Source: an uncultured Gammaproteobacteria bacterium
GTDB lineage: Bacteria; Pseudomonadota; Gammaproteobacteria; Ga0077536
Length of the DNA stretch: 64,000 nt
Direction: 5' to 3'
Assembly (NCBI GenBank): GCA_938082545.1
Contig: CALKCL010000017.1
Coordinates: 62,001 to 126,000, forward strand
Shown here: in pieces, positions 45,872 through 54,981 of the stretch
How positions within the stretch are numbered: position 1 is the stretch's first letter
Layout: the number at the start of each line of letters is the position of its first letter
The notes under the pieces: generated by a model
What the model saw: only the letters and a program-made list of their open reading frames with translations
Told to the model about the DNA's origin: nothing
The model's database searches: none
Made by a program: the position numbers and the translations under genes

Positions 45872-46159
45872 TTAGGAAACTGAGGGCGGCGCTCGTGGTA
45901 AAGAAGTTCTCAGGAGGTATTGAAAGTTTACATCACTTCCATCATGCAAGACGAACAGAGACGGAGTATTGGGAAATTCAGAATCATTATTTACGGTACC
46001 ACCACACGACTCAATTTTATCGAGGTGTGTTGCAACGTGACAAACAGAACCATTATGTTCGTGTTCGCTATGACCATATTCAACCGCGTGCAGAAGAGAT
46101 ATGAATTGCAGCCCTAGAAAGGCGGCAACAAATAAAGCCGTAGCTTGTCTTCTCATCAA
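45872..46159 (-). CDS. Small secreted Cys/His protein, DUF2946-like
   Basis: A 95-residue protein with an N-terminal signal sequence (MMRRQATALFVAAFLGLQF). A His-rich patch YGHSEHEHNGSVCHVATH is followed by one more Cys, and the end LPRAPPSVS recalls the RxPP tail of DUF2946 proteins, which often neighbour metal transport genes. A periplasmic metal-binding role is plausible. It lies 76 bases upstream of the porin gene on the same strand. Confidence 0.6.
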   Translation of the reverse strand: MMRRQATALFVAAFLGLQFISLLHAVEYGHSEHEHNGSVCHVATHLDKIESCGGTVNNDSEFPNTPSLFVLHDGSDVNFQYLLRTSLPRAPPSVS

Positions 46160-46276
46160 ATAGATCCCGAACTGCCTTTAAGCAGAATTAAAGCACTGAA
46201 GTGATGATATTATCAGAGGGCGAAGGAGTCTTGCAATGCATATATTTATAATATTGGTCAGACTAAAGCCCCTAAT

Positions 46277-47536
46277 TCAACGTTTGCGCGCCGGATTTTT
46301 TGGAACATCGCGAAACGCACCTCCGTCCATACGCGGTTCTTTCGGCATTTCTAACACCCGCTCTGAAATGATATTCCGCTGGATTTCGTCAGTTCCTCCC
46401 GCAATTGATGTGGCTGGCACTGACAGTAATACCTCAGCAATTACTCCGTTTGTCGCGCCATCAGATCCTTTCAGTAACGCATCAGCACTTCCGATTAAAG
46501 TATGAACCTTGGCGGCCGCTCGCGCCAAATGACTCGACGCCAATTTACCTAATGACCCTTCAGGGCCTTGCGGCCTTCCATGTGCCTGAGCAGCTCTGGC
46601 TCGCTGTGCCGTCCACTCAGCGGTATAAGACAGCATGAGTAGCTTCGCTACTTCTTGTCTTACCATCGGATCGTTCATACGACCTGTCTCGACCATACGT
46701 GGCCAAATTAGATCTATCCTTCCCGCGCGTTGTGAGTACCATTTATAGGGTTCCATAACAGTGGCAACTTCAGCCCGCTCTTCATCATAGATACGTCCCG
46801 GTCTATCTGAGACTTTTCCCCAGCGCCGCAATGCATCTGAAGTTCGCCGCTCATGCGCTAAGGTAGTCATCGCGACTTTCCAACCATCACCAACTGCAGA
46901 AACTAAATTCTCCGATGCCACCGGGACGTCAGTGAAAAAAACTTGGTTAAATGAGGCATAGCCATTCATCTGTTTCAACGGCTGCACCTCGATACCATCT
47001 TGGCGCATGTCGACAACAAAAAAAGAGAGTCCTTGATGTTTTGGCACATCCCAATCAGTGCGCGCCAACAACAAGCCCCATTCGGCATGATGCGCGCTTG
47101 TAGTCCAGACTTTCTGTCCGTTAATGATCCAGTTATCTCCATCGCGATCCGCGCGCGTGGTGGCCCCCGCGAGGTCTGACCCGCTGCCTGGTTCACTAAA
47201 TAATTGGCACCATGTATCCTCTCCGGTAAGTATGCGTCTCAAAAACCGAGATTTTTGATTATCATTAGCACAATCCAATAATGTTGCAGCAGCGAGCATT
47301 CGGATACCAATTTTTGCAACGCCGACTGCGCCAATGCGTTCAAACTCGGCGTCAATTATTGGCATCATAGACACGGGCATCTCTCTTCCAAACCATTGCT
47401 TAGGCCAATGTGGAACACCCCAACCAGAATCAGCCAATTTATTTCGCCAATCAATCAAACTCACGTCAGGATCCCAATGCTCCTCCAACCATGCTCGCAC
47501 ATCCTGTTGAATCCGAGTGTCGTCACTTAAGCTCAT
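46277..47536 (-). CDS. Acyl-CoA dehydrogenase, second subunit of a pair
   Basis: A 419-residue acyl-CoA dehydrogenase. CQLFSEPGSGSDLAGATTRA near residue 116 is the FAD/substrate signature, and VPATSIAGGTDEIQRNIISE near 385 the C-terminal FAD contact (AGGTxEI). It overlaps the upstream acyl-CoA dehydrogenase by 14 bases; such adjacent pairs form alpha2beta2 enzymes in steroid and related side-chain degradation. This subunit keeps the FAD motifs. Pathway inferred from context. Confidence 0.9.
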   Translation of the reverse strand: MSLSDDTRIQQDVRAWLEEHWDPDVSLIDWRNKLADSGWGVPHWPKQWFGREMPVSMMPIIDAEFERIGAVGVAKIGIRMLAAATLLDCANDNQKSRFLRRILTGEDTWCQLFSEPGSGSDLAGATTRADRDGDNWIINGQKVWTTSAHHAEWGLLLARTDWDVPKHQGLSFFVVDMRQDGIEVQPLKQMNGYASFNQVFFTDVPVASENLVSAVGDGWKVAMTTLAHERRTSDALRRWGKVSDRPGRIYDEERAEVATVMEPYKWYSQRAGRIDLIWPRMVETGRMNDPMVRQEVAKLLMLSYTAEWTAQRARAAQAHGRPQGPEGSLGKLASSHLARAAAKVHTLIGSADALLKGSDGATNGVIAEVLLSVPATSIAGGTDEIQRNIISERVLEMPKEPRMDGGAFRDVPKNPARKR

Positions 47537-48668
47537 GTAACACCTCTTGGAATGCCATATAACGATTACGATGATAGGTGGGATCGTCTAACAACACTTC
47601 GGAACTTTTCGCTCGTTTATACCAAAGGTGAGTATCGTGATCCCAAGTAAAACCAATACCACCGTGCAACTGAATAGCCTCTATGGCAGTGCGCATATAA
47701 GCATCAGCTGCCGTCGCTTTCGCTAAGGAGGCTAACATTGATACATCAGGATGGTTTTCTGCACGAGCTTCCGCCGCATAGTAAGCGGCAGATTTGGCGA
47801 GCTCTACATCAAGTAGAATTTCAGCACATTTGTGTTTTACGGCCTGGAACGATCCAATAACCCGTCCAAACTGCATCCTTAATTTTGTATATTCCACTGT
47901 AGAATCAAGTAACGCCTGCGCGCCACCGATCATTTCGTTCGCCAACGCGATAGCCCCGTCATCAAGAGCATGTCCAATAGCGGCAACTGCACTCTCTGAA
48001 TCGTTTAAAACCTGAGCCCTTACCCCATCGAAACTAAGTTCAGCTAGTTTCCGAGTCTCATCAATGGTGTCTAACGATCTGCGTCCTAATCCAGTGGACA
48101 GACCTTCTGTGATGTATAGTCCAATCCCTTCTCTACCATCTGTCCCGGGCCGTCTTGCGACGACAATAATGACGTCGGCAGCGCATCCATCGAGCACGAA
48201 CTTCTTCTTTCCGTTAAGTAAAACGTCCTTCCCAAATTGGGACGCTGTAAGCTCAACACCATCACTATTCCAGTGTCCACTTGCTTCAGCAAACGCTAAG
48301 CAAGCGACAGTTTTACCAGCAATCAGGTCAGGTAATAAGTCTCGTTTCTGCTCTTCGCTCCCTGCATGCAAAATTACAGACGTCGCAAGAATGGATGAAC
48401 CCAAATAGGGAGAACAAAGCAAAGAGCGACCCATTTCTTCCGCAACAATACCAACTTCAACAAATCCGAAACCAGAGCCCCCATAGGCTTCTGGTACATG
48501 CAACCCCGCTAATCCTAAATCGTCACATGACTGCATCCATAGATCGCGATCGAAGCCATCTTTCGTAGTCATGAGACGACGCACTTCTGTCATGGGGGAT
48601 TTATCCCTCATAAAACGTTGCACCACACCACGAAATTGCTGCTGCTCGTCGCTAAAACTATATTCCAT
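47523..48668 (-). CDS. Acyl-CoA dehydrogenase, first subunit of a pair
   Basis: A 381-residue acyl-CoA dehydrogenase. MEYSFSDEQQQFRGVVQRFM opens the helical domain, LHVPEAYGGSGFGFVEVG follows near 55, and AIQLHGGIGFTWDHDTHLWY near 340 is the C-terminal motif. The usual FAD-binding box in the middle domain is weak (AFAEASGHWNSDGVEL), as in the non-FAD-binding partner of heteromeric enzymes. Transcribed just after the monooxygenase gene at 48732. Confidence 0.9.
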   Translation of the reverse strand: MEYSFSDEQQQFRGVVQRFMRDKSPMTEVRRLMTTKDGFDRDLWMQSCDDLGLAGLHVPEAYGGSGFGFVEVGIVAEEMGRSLLCSPYLGSSILATSVILHAGSEEQKRDLLPDLIAGKTVACLAFAEASGHWNSDGVELTASQFGKDVLLNGKKKFVLDGCAADVIIVVARRPGTDGREGIGLYITEGLSTGLGRRSLDTIDETRKLAELSFDGVRAQVLNDSESAVAAIGHALDDGAIALANEMIGGAQALLDSTVEYTKLRMQFGRVIGSFQAVKHKCAEILLDVELAKSAAYYAAEARAENHPDVSMLASLAKATAADAYMRTAIEAIQLHGGIGFTWDHDTHLWYKRAKSSEVLLDDPTYHRNRYMAFQEVLHELK

Positions 48669-48731
48669 TGAGGAGGCCCATTATACGAAATCGTTTATGA
48701 CCATTGAACGTAACTGATTTCAACAAGAGAT

Positions 48732-50246
48732 CTAAGCCCCTCTCCGATCGAATTTGTAATTACTCATTCGCACCAAATGACTTCGAATCCACATACCCAA
48801 TTGTGTGGCGGGCCTTATTAGAGGGACATCACCTTTTTTATCAAAATAATACGATCTAGAGCGAGTACAGTCTCCGTTAAAAACGAGCTGATCTTTTCGC
48901 CGCCGCATGATATGTCTTACGTCTTTGTCGTAAGCTTCCTGTTTCACTTCTATGTAGTCCGCATTCTTTTTCTTAGCTGCCTTCAAACATCTGCTCATAT
49001 GGCGGACTTGTGTATCTATCATCCCAAACCAAGAAGCACTCGCCGCTGAGTAGGGACCAAAGATCATAAAATAGTTAGGAAACTTAGGCACAGTAATTCC
49101 TTGGAATGCACTGAAACGATTTTCCTCCCAATACTCCCCAATCTCTAAGCCATCTAAGCCGTATGTTTGAAACGCAGGAACAATATTCTTATCGAAAACA
49201 CTAAATCCAGTCGCGCAAATTAGTACGTCGACAGTATGTTTGCACCCATCAGATGTCTCGATTACTTCATCACGAATACTCTCTATTCCCTCTGTAATCA
49301 GGCTGACATTGTCTCGATTAAACACTGGATAATAGACATTTGAAAAACTTGGACGTTTGCAAAAGAAATCGTAGCTCGGCGTAAGTTTTTCTCTTAACTC
49401 GGGGTCGCTAACTTGGCTCCTGATATGTGAAATACCAATCTTCTTTAACCATTTAAAAATCCAAGGAAATTGTCGATTATGTGAGAATCCAATGCCAAAT
49501 AATATTTCATTCAGTGTATGAGTTACAAACCTTAGTATCCTTTGGGTAATCGGTAAGATACGAAACAGATTTTTTACCCCCTTATTGAAAATGACATCAG
49601 GTTTTGGAAGTAACCAAATAGGCGTTCTTTGAAACACAGCGAGATGGGAAACATCATCGACTAACTCAGGTATCACCTGAATAGCAGTTGCGCCAGTGCC
49701 TATTACAGCGGCTCTCTTTCCCTTGAAGTCATAGCTGTGATCCCATTGCCCAGTATGCATGGTGTGGCCGCTGAAAGACTCGATTCCATCAATCTCGGGG
49801 AGCTTAGGAGGTCCGAAAAGACCGGTGGCACTGACTAAATACGTTGAACTATAAACTTCTCCACTTTCTAAGGTGGTCTCCCACAAATTTGCACTCTGAT
49901 CATAGCGTGAACATTTAACTTGCTTCCCAAAATCAATATGTTCTCGTATCCCAAATTTAAGCGCACATTCATCAGCATAGGCTTTCACCTCTGCCCCTGG
50001 AGCATATAGGCGAGACCAATCGGACTTGGGTGCAAAACCATATGAATAGGAGGTTGAAGCGACATCTACGGTAAGTCCAGGATAAGTGTTGTCTCGCCAA
50101 GTACCACCAAGGTCATTAGCTTTTTCTAAAATCACAAAATCATGCATACCAATCCGTTTAAGTTCAATAGCAGCTCCAATACCCGAAAAACCTGATCCTA
50201 CAATGACAGTTTCCACATGCTTCTTATTAGTGTTAGACATAAACAA
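48732..50246 (-). CDS. Baeyer-Villiger type flavin monooxygenase
   Basis: A 504-residue flavoprotein. IVGSGFSGIGAAIELKRIG is the FAD loop, FSGHTMHTGQWDHSYDF is the FxGxxxHxxxWD fingerprint near residue 155, and VIGTGATAIQVIPEL the NADPH loop. It resembles the partial gene at the left edge. Lying 63 bases upstream of two acyl-CoA dehydrogenase genes on the same strand, it may open a ring or ketone whose acyl product they oxidise; substrate unknown. Confidence 0.92.
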   Translation of the reverse strand: MFMSNTNKKHVETVIVGSGFSGIGAAIELKRIGMHDFVILEKANDLGGTWRDNTYPGLTVDVASTSYSYGFAPKSDWSRLYAPGAEVKAYADECALKFGIREHIDFGKQVKCSRYDQSANLWETTLESGEVYSSTYLVSATGLFGPPKLPEIDGIESFSGHTMHTGQWDHSYDFKGKRAAVIGTGATAIQVIPELVDDVSHLAVFQRTPIWLLPKPDVIFNKGVKNLFRILPITQRILRFVTHTLNEILFGIGFSHNRQFPWIFKWLKKIGISHIRSQVSDPELREKLTPSYDFFCKRPSFSNVYYPVFNRDNVSLITEGIESIRDEVIETSDGCKHTVDVLICATGFSVFDKNIVPAFQTYGLDGLEIGEYWEENRFSAFQGITVPKFPNYFMIFGPYSAASASWFGMIDTQVRHMSRCLKAAKKKNADYIEVKQEAYDKDVRHIMRRRKDQLVFNGDCTRSRSYYFDKKGDVPLIRPATQLGMWIRSHLVRMSNYKFDRRGA

Positions 50247-50897
50247 TTTTTCCGAGATTTTCTGTATCGAGGGAAATTATTACATAAATTAGTACGTACA
50301 TGTTTATCAATTTACCAGTCTTTGATTTGGTTGATAATGAGCCATTATTATTGACATTTTGGAACTTAGCACGAATATGGAAGACCGATGAAAAATCGCA
50401 AGCCAAGCGACCGAAAAAAATAGCCGACGCTTAATTATGGAATAATATTTGCTCATTTCTCGTTATTTTTTCGGATTTCTGCAAGTTTTATTCCGCGCAC
50501 TATTCACGCCATTGCGAACGCGAATAGTATCGCCTGGGAGCAACGCAAAGCCCGAGTTATGGACCGCAAGCACCTTGCCATGTGCGGAAAGTAGTGAGCC
50601 ACTCTACCCCCCCTATATTTGGAACGATTGCTCTTCCAGAGCAGACTTATGCCATCTAACAGGGCATAAAAAAAGAGAGTGTTTGTTCGTGGTGCACTCT
50701 GAAAAAACAACCCTTCTAAAGCCGCACAATAGATGGATTGTTGAACAGAAATTTCTGCTTTCCAGACCAATACAAAGCTGGCACAAAATATGCACCATTA
50801 AATTATTAGGATACTTAAATGTTGTGTTGTGAAAACAATTCTCATTTAGATCATGTTGATCATTTGTTGCAAAGCAAAATAACCCAAGGAACTATAA
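50247..50897. other. Intergenic region between divergent genes, no gene recognised
   Basis: About 650 bases. A 127-codon plus-strand frame (50449-50832) exists but its product is low-complexity-free yet unlike any protein I know, has no ribosome site, and is broken on the other strand too; I do not call it. A short inverted repeat (TATGCC, GGCATA) near 50650 is followed by A7. The adhesin promoter must lie at the right end. Confidence 0.4.
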
Positions 50898-52658
50898 ATG
50901 TCTTTATTGAATGACTCGCACCTGCATACATTTAAACCACTACTAAGTGCGCTGCTACTTTTAAGTATCACCATACTTGCTCATGCCGGAACCGAATCCA
51001 CCCTAAACACCAATTACGGGAATCAATCTCTGAGTGGGACTAACGACCTGGGGGCAGTGAACAATACCGCCATCGGTCAAGATGCGATGTCAGGGGACCT
51101 GACTTCCCAAGCAGACAGCAACACTGCGGTCGGTTTTCAGGCTCTCTATTCCAACACCAGCGGTGCCAACAACACTGCATTGGGTGCGGATACTCTAAAA
51201 TCCAACACTAGCGGTGTCGGGAATCTGGCAGCCGGTCAAGGAGCGCTTTTCTCCAACACTAGCGGTTATTACAACACCGCCTCAGGTATTTACGCGCTGT
51301 TTAGCAACACGACCGGCGACTATAACAACGCATCGGGTTCGTTGGCCCTCTACAAAAACACCACGGGCGATAGAAACAGTGCCTCGGGTTATCTAGCTCT
51401 CTATCACAACACTACCGGTAGCATGAACCTCGCCTCGGGTGTTCAGGCGTTGTATGCTAATACAACCGGCTCAAATAACACTGCATCAGGTTATGGTGCT
51501 TTAAGTTCCAACACCACCGGCTCAAATAACTTAGCTTTGGGCTACGCGTCGGGCGCCTTAAACAAAACGGGTTCTAAGAATGTCTTCATCGGTTACCAAG
51601 CCGGCTTCAACGAAACTGGCTCTGATAAGTTATACATCGACAACTCGAATACCAACACACCGTTAATTTATGGTGACTTCGCTAATGATGCATTAACCAT
51701 CAATGGTACTTTAACTTCAACCGGGAATATCTCAACCAGTGGAACATTGACTGCCGCAGGGAATATCATCGCACCGGCTTTCTATCATACCGATGGCACT
51801 AAAATGCTGAGCATACAAGACGGGTCAATACACCTCGGCGCATCTTCTATGATCTTCACGGACTCGAGTGTATCCGGGAACGCTGACATCATGCATTCGT
51901 CATCAGGTAAAATTCAACTTGGGAAAAATGCTACAGACTCAACCACAGTGATCGGTAGCTTAAATGTTGAAACACCGACACAGGACTCTCACGCGGCCAA
52001 CAAAGCTTATGTCGACAAGGTTGCAGGAAATGGGGTGGACGTCGATGCATTACGCAAAGACATGCGTCGTTATGACAGTCGCTCAGTAGCATTAAGTTCC
52101 GCCTTAACTGCACTGCCTACAACAGGTGGTACCGGCTCTCATACGTGTGGGGTTGGTGCGGGTGTAAGAGGTGAATACACCGCAATGGCTGTCGGTTGTG
52201 CGGCTGACTTAGCGAACTTCGAGTTGCCGAACAAGTTACCCGCTTTTATTAAAAATGCATCCATCAATGCGGGCACCTCTTTTCTAGCCCATGACGATCC
52301 GGACTATACCTTCAAGGTCGGTATGTCGTTCAACTTTGGGAAGTCACAATCTAAAGGACAGGCGTCTAACTTTAATGCGGACTTTGGAAGAGAGCTTGCT
52401 CTAGTCCATCAAAAAACACAACGCGCTGCTAACAAGCAAGCCGAAGTGATTAAAGATGTACAGCGAGACAACCGCGAAATGAAAAGAGTCAATCTTAGAG
52501 TACTTGCTGAGAATAAAACAATTAAAGATACAAATCTTAGACTACAAGCACAGATTGATGTACTGATAGCGAGTCAAGACGACATCCTTGTCATGAAAGA
52601 GCAACTGGCTCAATTGACCGCATTAATTGCAGGAACAGAAATGGTTGTAGCTAGGTAA
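50898..52658 (+). CDS. Trimeric-autotransporter-like adhesin with 17-residue head repeats and coiled-coil tail
   Basis: A 586-residue surface protein. Signal peptide LLSALLLLSITILAHA-G; then eight tandem 17-residue units of the pattern AL-x2-NTTG-x2-N-x-ASG-x2 (residues 82-217), then NVFIGYQAGFNETGSDKLY, a segment also seen in tail-fibre-like proteins. A stalk (THAANKAYVD-like NKAYVDKVAG) leads to a YadA-type anchor at about 389-480 (DSRSVALSSALTALP, GVGAGVRGEYTAMAVGCAADL, VGMSFNFGKSQSK). About 100 further residues are coiled coil ending KEQLAQLTALIAG. The last 200 residues closely match the gene at 40342. RBS AAGGAAC before the ATG. Confidence 0.82.
   Translation: MSLLNDSHLHTFKPLLSALLLLSITILAHAGTESTLNTNYGNQSLSGTNDLGAVNNTAIGQDAMSGDLTSQADSNTAVGFQALYSNTSGANNTALGADTLKSNTSGVGNLAAGQGALFSNTSGYYNTASGIYALFSNTTGDYNNASGSLALYKNTTGDRNSASGYLALYHNTTGSMNLASGVQALYANTTGSNNTASGYGALSSNTTGSNNLALGYASGALNKTGSKNVFIGYQAGFNETGSDKLYIDNSNTNTPLIYGDFANDALTINGTLTSTGNISTSGTLTAAGNIIAPAFYHTDGTKMLSIQDGSIHLGASSMIFTDSSVSGNADIMHSSSGKIQLGKNATDSTTVIGSLNVETPTQDSHAANKAYVDKVAGNGVDVDALRKDMRRYDSRSVALSSALTALPTTGGTGSHTCGVGAGVRGEYTAMAVGCAADLANFELPNKLPAFIKNASINAGTSFLAHDDPDYTFKVGMSFNFGKSQSKGQASNFNADFGRELALVHQKTQRAANKQAEVIKDVQRDNREMKRVNLRVLAENKTIKDTNLRLQAQIDVLIASQDDILVMKEQLAQLTALIAGTEMVVAR
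51141..51548 (+). repeat. Eight tandem 51-bp units in the adhesin head
   Basis: Each unit encodes 17 residues, for example ALYKNTTGDRNSASGYL, ALYHNTTGSMNLASGVQ, ALYANTTGSNNTASGYG. The protein pattern is more regular than the DNA, which suggests an old, selected repeat rather than a recent amplification. Confidence 0.9.
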
Positions 52659-52753
52659 ATGATAAGTTCTTGGATAGTTTCGGCGGTTAGATACCCGAGT
52701 TAAAAATATTTCGGATAAGAAAAAGTAAGCACTCTTTACGAAGTACCTCCAGT

Positions 52754-52776
52754 GCTCTGAGGACAACGCTCAGAGC
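52754..52776 (+). terminator. Hairpin terminator after the second adhesin gene
   Basis: GCTCTGAG and CTCAGAGC form an 8-bp perfect stem with a 7-base loop, followed by AAAACTTTACTCTTT, about 95 bases after the stop. The remaining 260 bases to the next gene show nothing else recognised. Confidence 0.7.
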
Positions 52777-53036
52777 AAAACTTTACTCTTTCTCAATACT
52801 CTCTGCCATTTTTTTCTCCATACAAAGTTTTTTTTGCAAACAACACATAACTTTGTTGGAAGATAATCTTTTTTCATACTAATCGGTTACGTTCGATAAA
52901 CTTGAATGGCTTAGAATAATCTCAGAATAGTTACTCTATGCGCTTCACGAATACCCCTCAGATGACTTAATATTAGCAACATATCTGATTCATTTTTAAT
53001 ACTTAACGTATCATCTGATAATGGAGATAGCTAAAA

Positions 53037-53249
53037 ATGGAGATGCCCGTTAAAAATATTGCAAGCTTATGCTTTGGTGACCCTAACCTTGATAAGGTCT
53101 TTGTAACATCTATGGCGAGAGTTTCACATCCTGCGGCACATCATCTATTTACCAAACAGAATAAACCACAATTCAATACTGGAAGTCTTTTCAGAATGAC
53201 CGAATTAGGTATTAAAGGATTGCCTGAACCGTCATTTACGGGATCGTAA
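53037..53249 (+). pseudogene. C-terminal fragment of an SMP-30/gluconolactonase-like gene
   Basis: The 70-codon frame reads PVKNIASLCFGDPNLDKVFVT-like sequence, then SMARVSHPA and LFRMTELGIKGLPEPSF, which I recognise as the last blade of SMP-30/gluconolactonase-type beta-propellers (usual ending G-L-x-G-L-P-E-P-x-F). The rest of the roughly 300-residue protein is absent and the similarity begins right after the first codons, so it is a truncated remnant. Its stop overlaps the photolyase start (TAATG). Confidence 0.65.
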
Positions 53250-54772
53250 TGGGAGCATTACGGCTTATCTTAGGAGATCAACTCTCGTTAAGTATTTCGA
53301 GTCTTGAAGACACTCGTCTAGCAAAAGACCTGGTACTCATGTGCGAAGTAAGTGATCAGCTAACGCGGGTTAAGCATCACATCAAGAAGTTGGCATTTAT
53401 TTTGTCTGCGATGCGTCACTTTGCATCGGAGTTGGAGGCCAACGGACATCAAGTAGCGTACTCCAAACTTGATGATGCGACTAATACTGATGATTTAAAA
53501 GAAGAGGTTCGCCGAACTATTAAACAGTACAAAGCTGAACGTATCGTAGTCACTTCTCCAAGTGACTACGATACGCTCCAAGATATAGCAGGTTGGCAGG
53601 ATGAGTTTGGGATCCCGATAGAAATCAGAAACGACACTCGATTTTTATGCTCGGAACAAGAATTTCAGCAATGGGCATCTAATAGAAAACAGCTTCGAAT
53701 GGAACTATTTTACAGGGAGATGCGAAAAAAGCACTCCATATTAATTGAGGATAATAAGCCTGTAGGGGGGAAATGGAACTACGATAGTGAAAATCGTAAG
53801 CCCCCCAAAAATGGTCTCTCAATACCAAAACCATACGTAAGTAAGCCTGATCAAATCACACGTGACGTACTGAAACTTGTTACAGAAAAATTTTCTAGCC
53901 ATTTTGGTCATTTACACCCGTTTTATTTCGCGGTCACTCGCACGCAAGCACTGTCAGCACTTAAGTTATTCATCGACGAGCGGCTTATAAGTTTTGGTGA
54001 CTACCAAGATGCGATGATCGAAAAACAGCCATGGATGTACCACTCTCACATCAGTTTTTATTTAAACTGTGGATTACTTTTGCCACAAGAATGTATTGAC
54101 CTAGCAGAACAAGCTTACCAAGAAAATAAAGCTCCTCTCAATGCGGTGGAAGGCTTTATTCGTCAGATATTAGGCTGGCGTGAGTATGTCAGAGGTATCT
54201 ATTGGATGAAGATGCCAGACTATCCTAATGAAAATTTTTTTGGGGCTAAGCGCAAACTCCCTGAATTTTATTGGACTGGAGAGACTCAATTAAACTGCTT
54301 ACATAATTGTGTCTCAGAAACCCAGCAAAACGCTTACGCACATCATATACAGCGTTTAATGATCCTAGGAAATTTTGCACTAATAGCAGGAATTGATCCT
54401 ATACAAGTGAATGAATGGTTTTTGATCGTGTATGCGGATGCTTATGAGTGGGTTGAGCTCCCAAATGTCTCCGGTATGACGCTTTTTGCTGATGGCGGTT
54501 ATTTGGCCAGTAAGCCCTATGCAGCTGGCGGCAACTATATCAATAAAATGTCCAACTACTGTGGGAAATGCACTTACTCCGTTAACAAAAAATCGGGCCC
54601 CGATGCTTGCCCATTTAATTACCTTTACTGGGACTTCCTGGAAAGAAACCGTAATAAACTCAGCTCCAATCATAGGGTCAGTATGATGTACAAAACTTAT
54701 GATCGAATGGCATTAGAAAAAAAGGAATCTATTAAGACAGAAAGCAGCAACTTTCTGGATTCACTCGATTGA
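53249..54772 (+). CDS. Iron-sulfur bacterial cryptochrome/photolyase (FeS-BCP, (6-4) photolyase type)
   Basis: A 507-residue protein starting RLILGDQLSLSISSL, the mark of photolyase-related FeS-BCP proteins such as Agrobacterium PhrB. FAD-binding helices include GWREYVRGIYWMKMPDYPN near residue 308. Four Cys in the family positions can bind [4Fe-4S]: one in LNCLHNC near 349, two in NYCGKCTY near 437-440, one in DACPFNYLYW near 453. It should repair UV (6-4) lesions using blue light. Start overlaps the preceding fragment. Confidence 0.92.
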   Translation: MGALRLILGDQLSLSISSLEDTRLAKDLVLMCEVSDQLTRVKHHIKKLAFILSAMRHFASELEANGHQVAYSKLDDATNTDDLKEEVRRTIKQYKAERIVVTSPSDYDTLQDIAGWQDEFGIPIEIRNDTRFLCSEQEFQQWASNRKQLRMELFYREMRKKHSILIEDNKPVGGKWNYDSENRKPPKNGLSIPKPYVSKPDQITRDVLKLVTEKFSSHFGHLHPFYFAVTRTQALSALKLFIDERLISFGDYQDAMIEKQPWMYHSHISFYLNCGLLLPQECIDLAEQAYQENKAPLNAVEGFIRQILGWREYVRGIYWMKMPDYPNENFFGAKRKLPEFYWTGETQLNCLHNCVSETQQNAYAHHIQRLMILGNFALIAGIDPIQVNEWFLIVYADAYEWVELPNVSGMTLFADGGYLASKPYAAGGNYINKMSNYCGKCTYSVNKKSGPDACPFNYLYWDFLERNRNKLSSNHRVSMMYKTYDRMALEKKESIKTESSNFLDSLD

Positions 54773-54909
54773 GAGCCAAGGCTTTAATCACAAAAGCTTG
54801 TCCCTCCGTTATAATGTTTTATTACGGTTAAATTATTCAAATATTGCACTTTTAAATGTTGCGTTTTTCAACATTTAATAATTTTAATGCCTCAACAAAG
54901 AGAGAGTCC

Positions 54910-54981
54910 ATGAATAGTCTCAATAGATACTTCAGCTTCAAGCCGTTGATCAATCTCTCAAGGTATCGCATCCAAGCATGA
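54910..54981 (+). CDS. Possible 23-residue leader peptide
   Basis: A short frame beginning MNSLNRYFSFKPLIN, following an AGAGAGAG purine run, whose stop overlaps the start of the next gene as ATGA. The overlap suggests it could be translated to couple expression of that gene, which has only a distant AAGG of its own. Chance is not excluded. Confidence 0.35.
   Translation: MNSLNRYFSFKPLINLSRYRIQA

Noticed and set aside
50449-50832. 127-codon plus-strand frame
   Set aside because: No ribosome site, no recognisable motif, unlike real proteins in residue use. It lies in a divergent intergenic region, so I left it uncalled.
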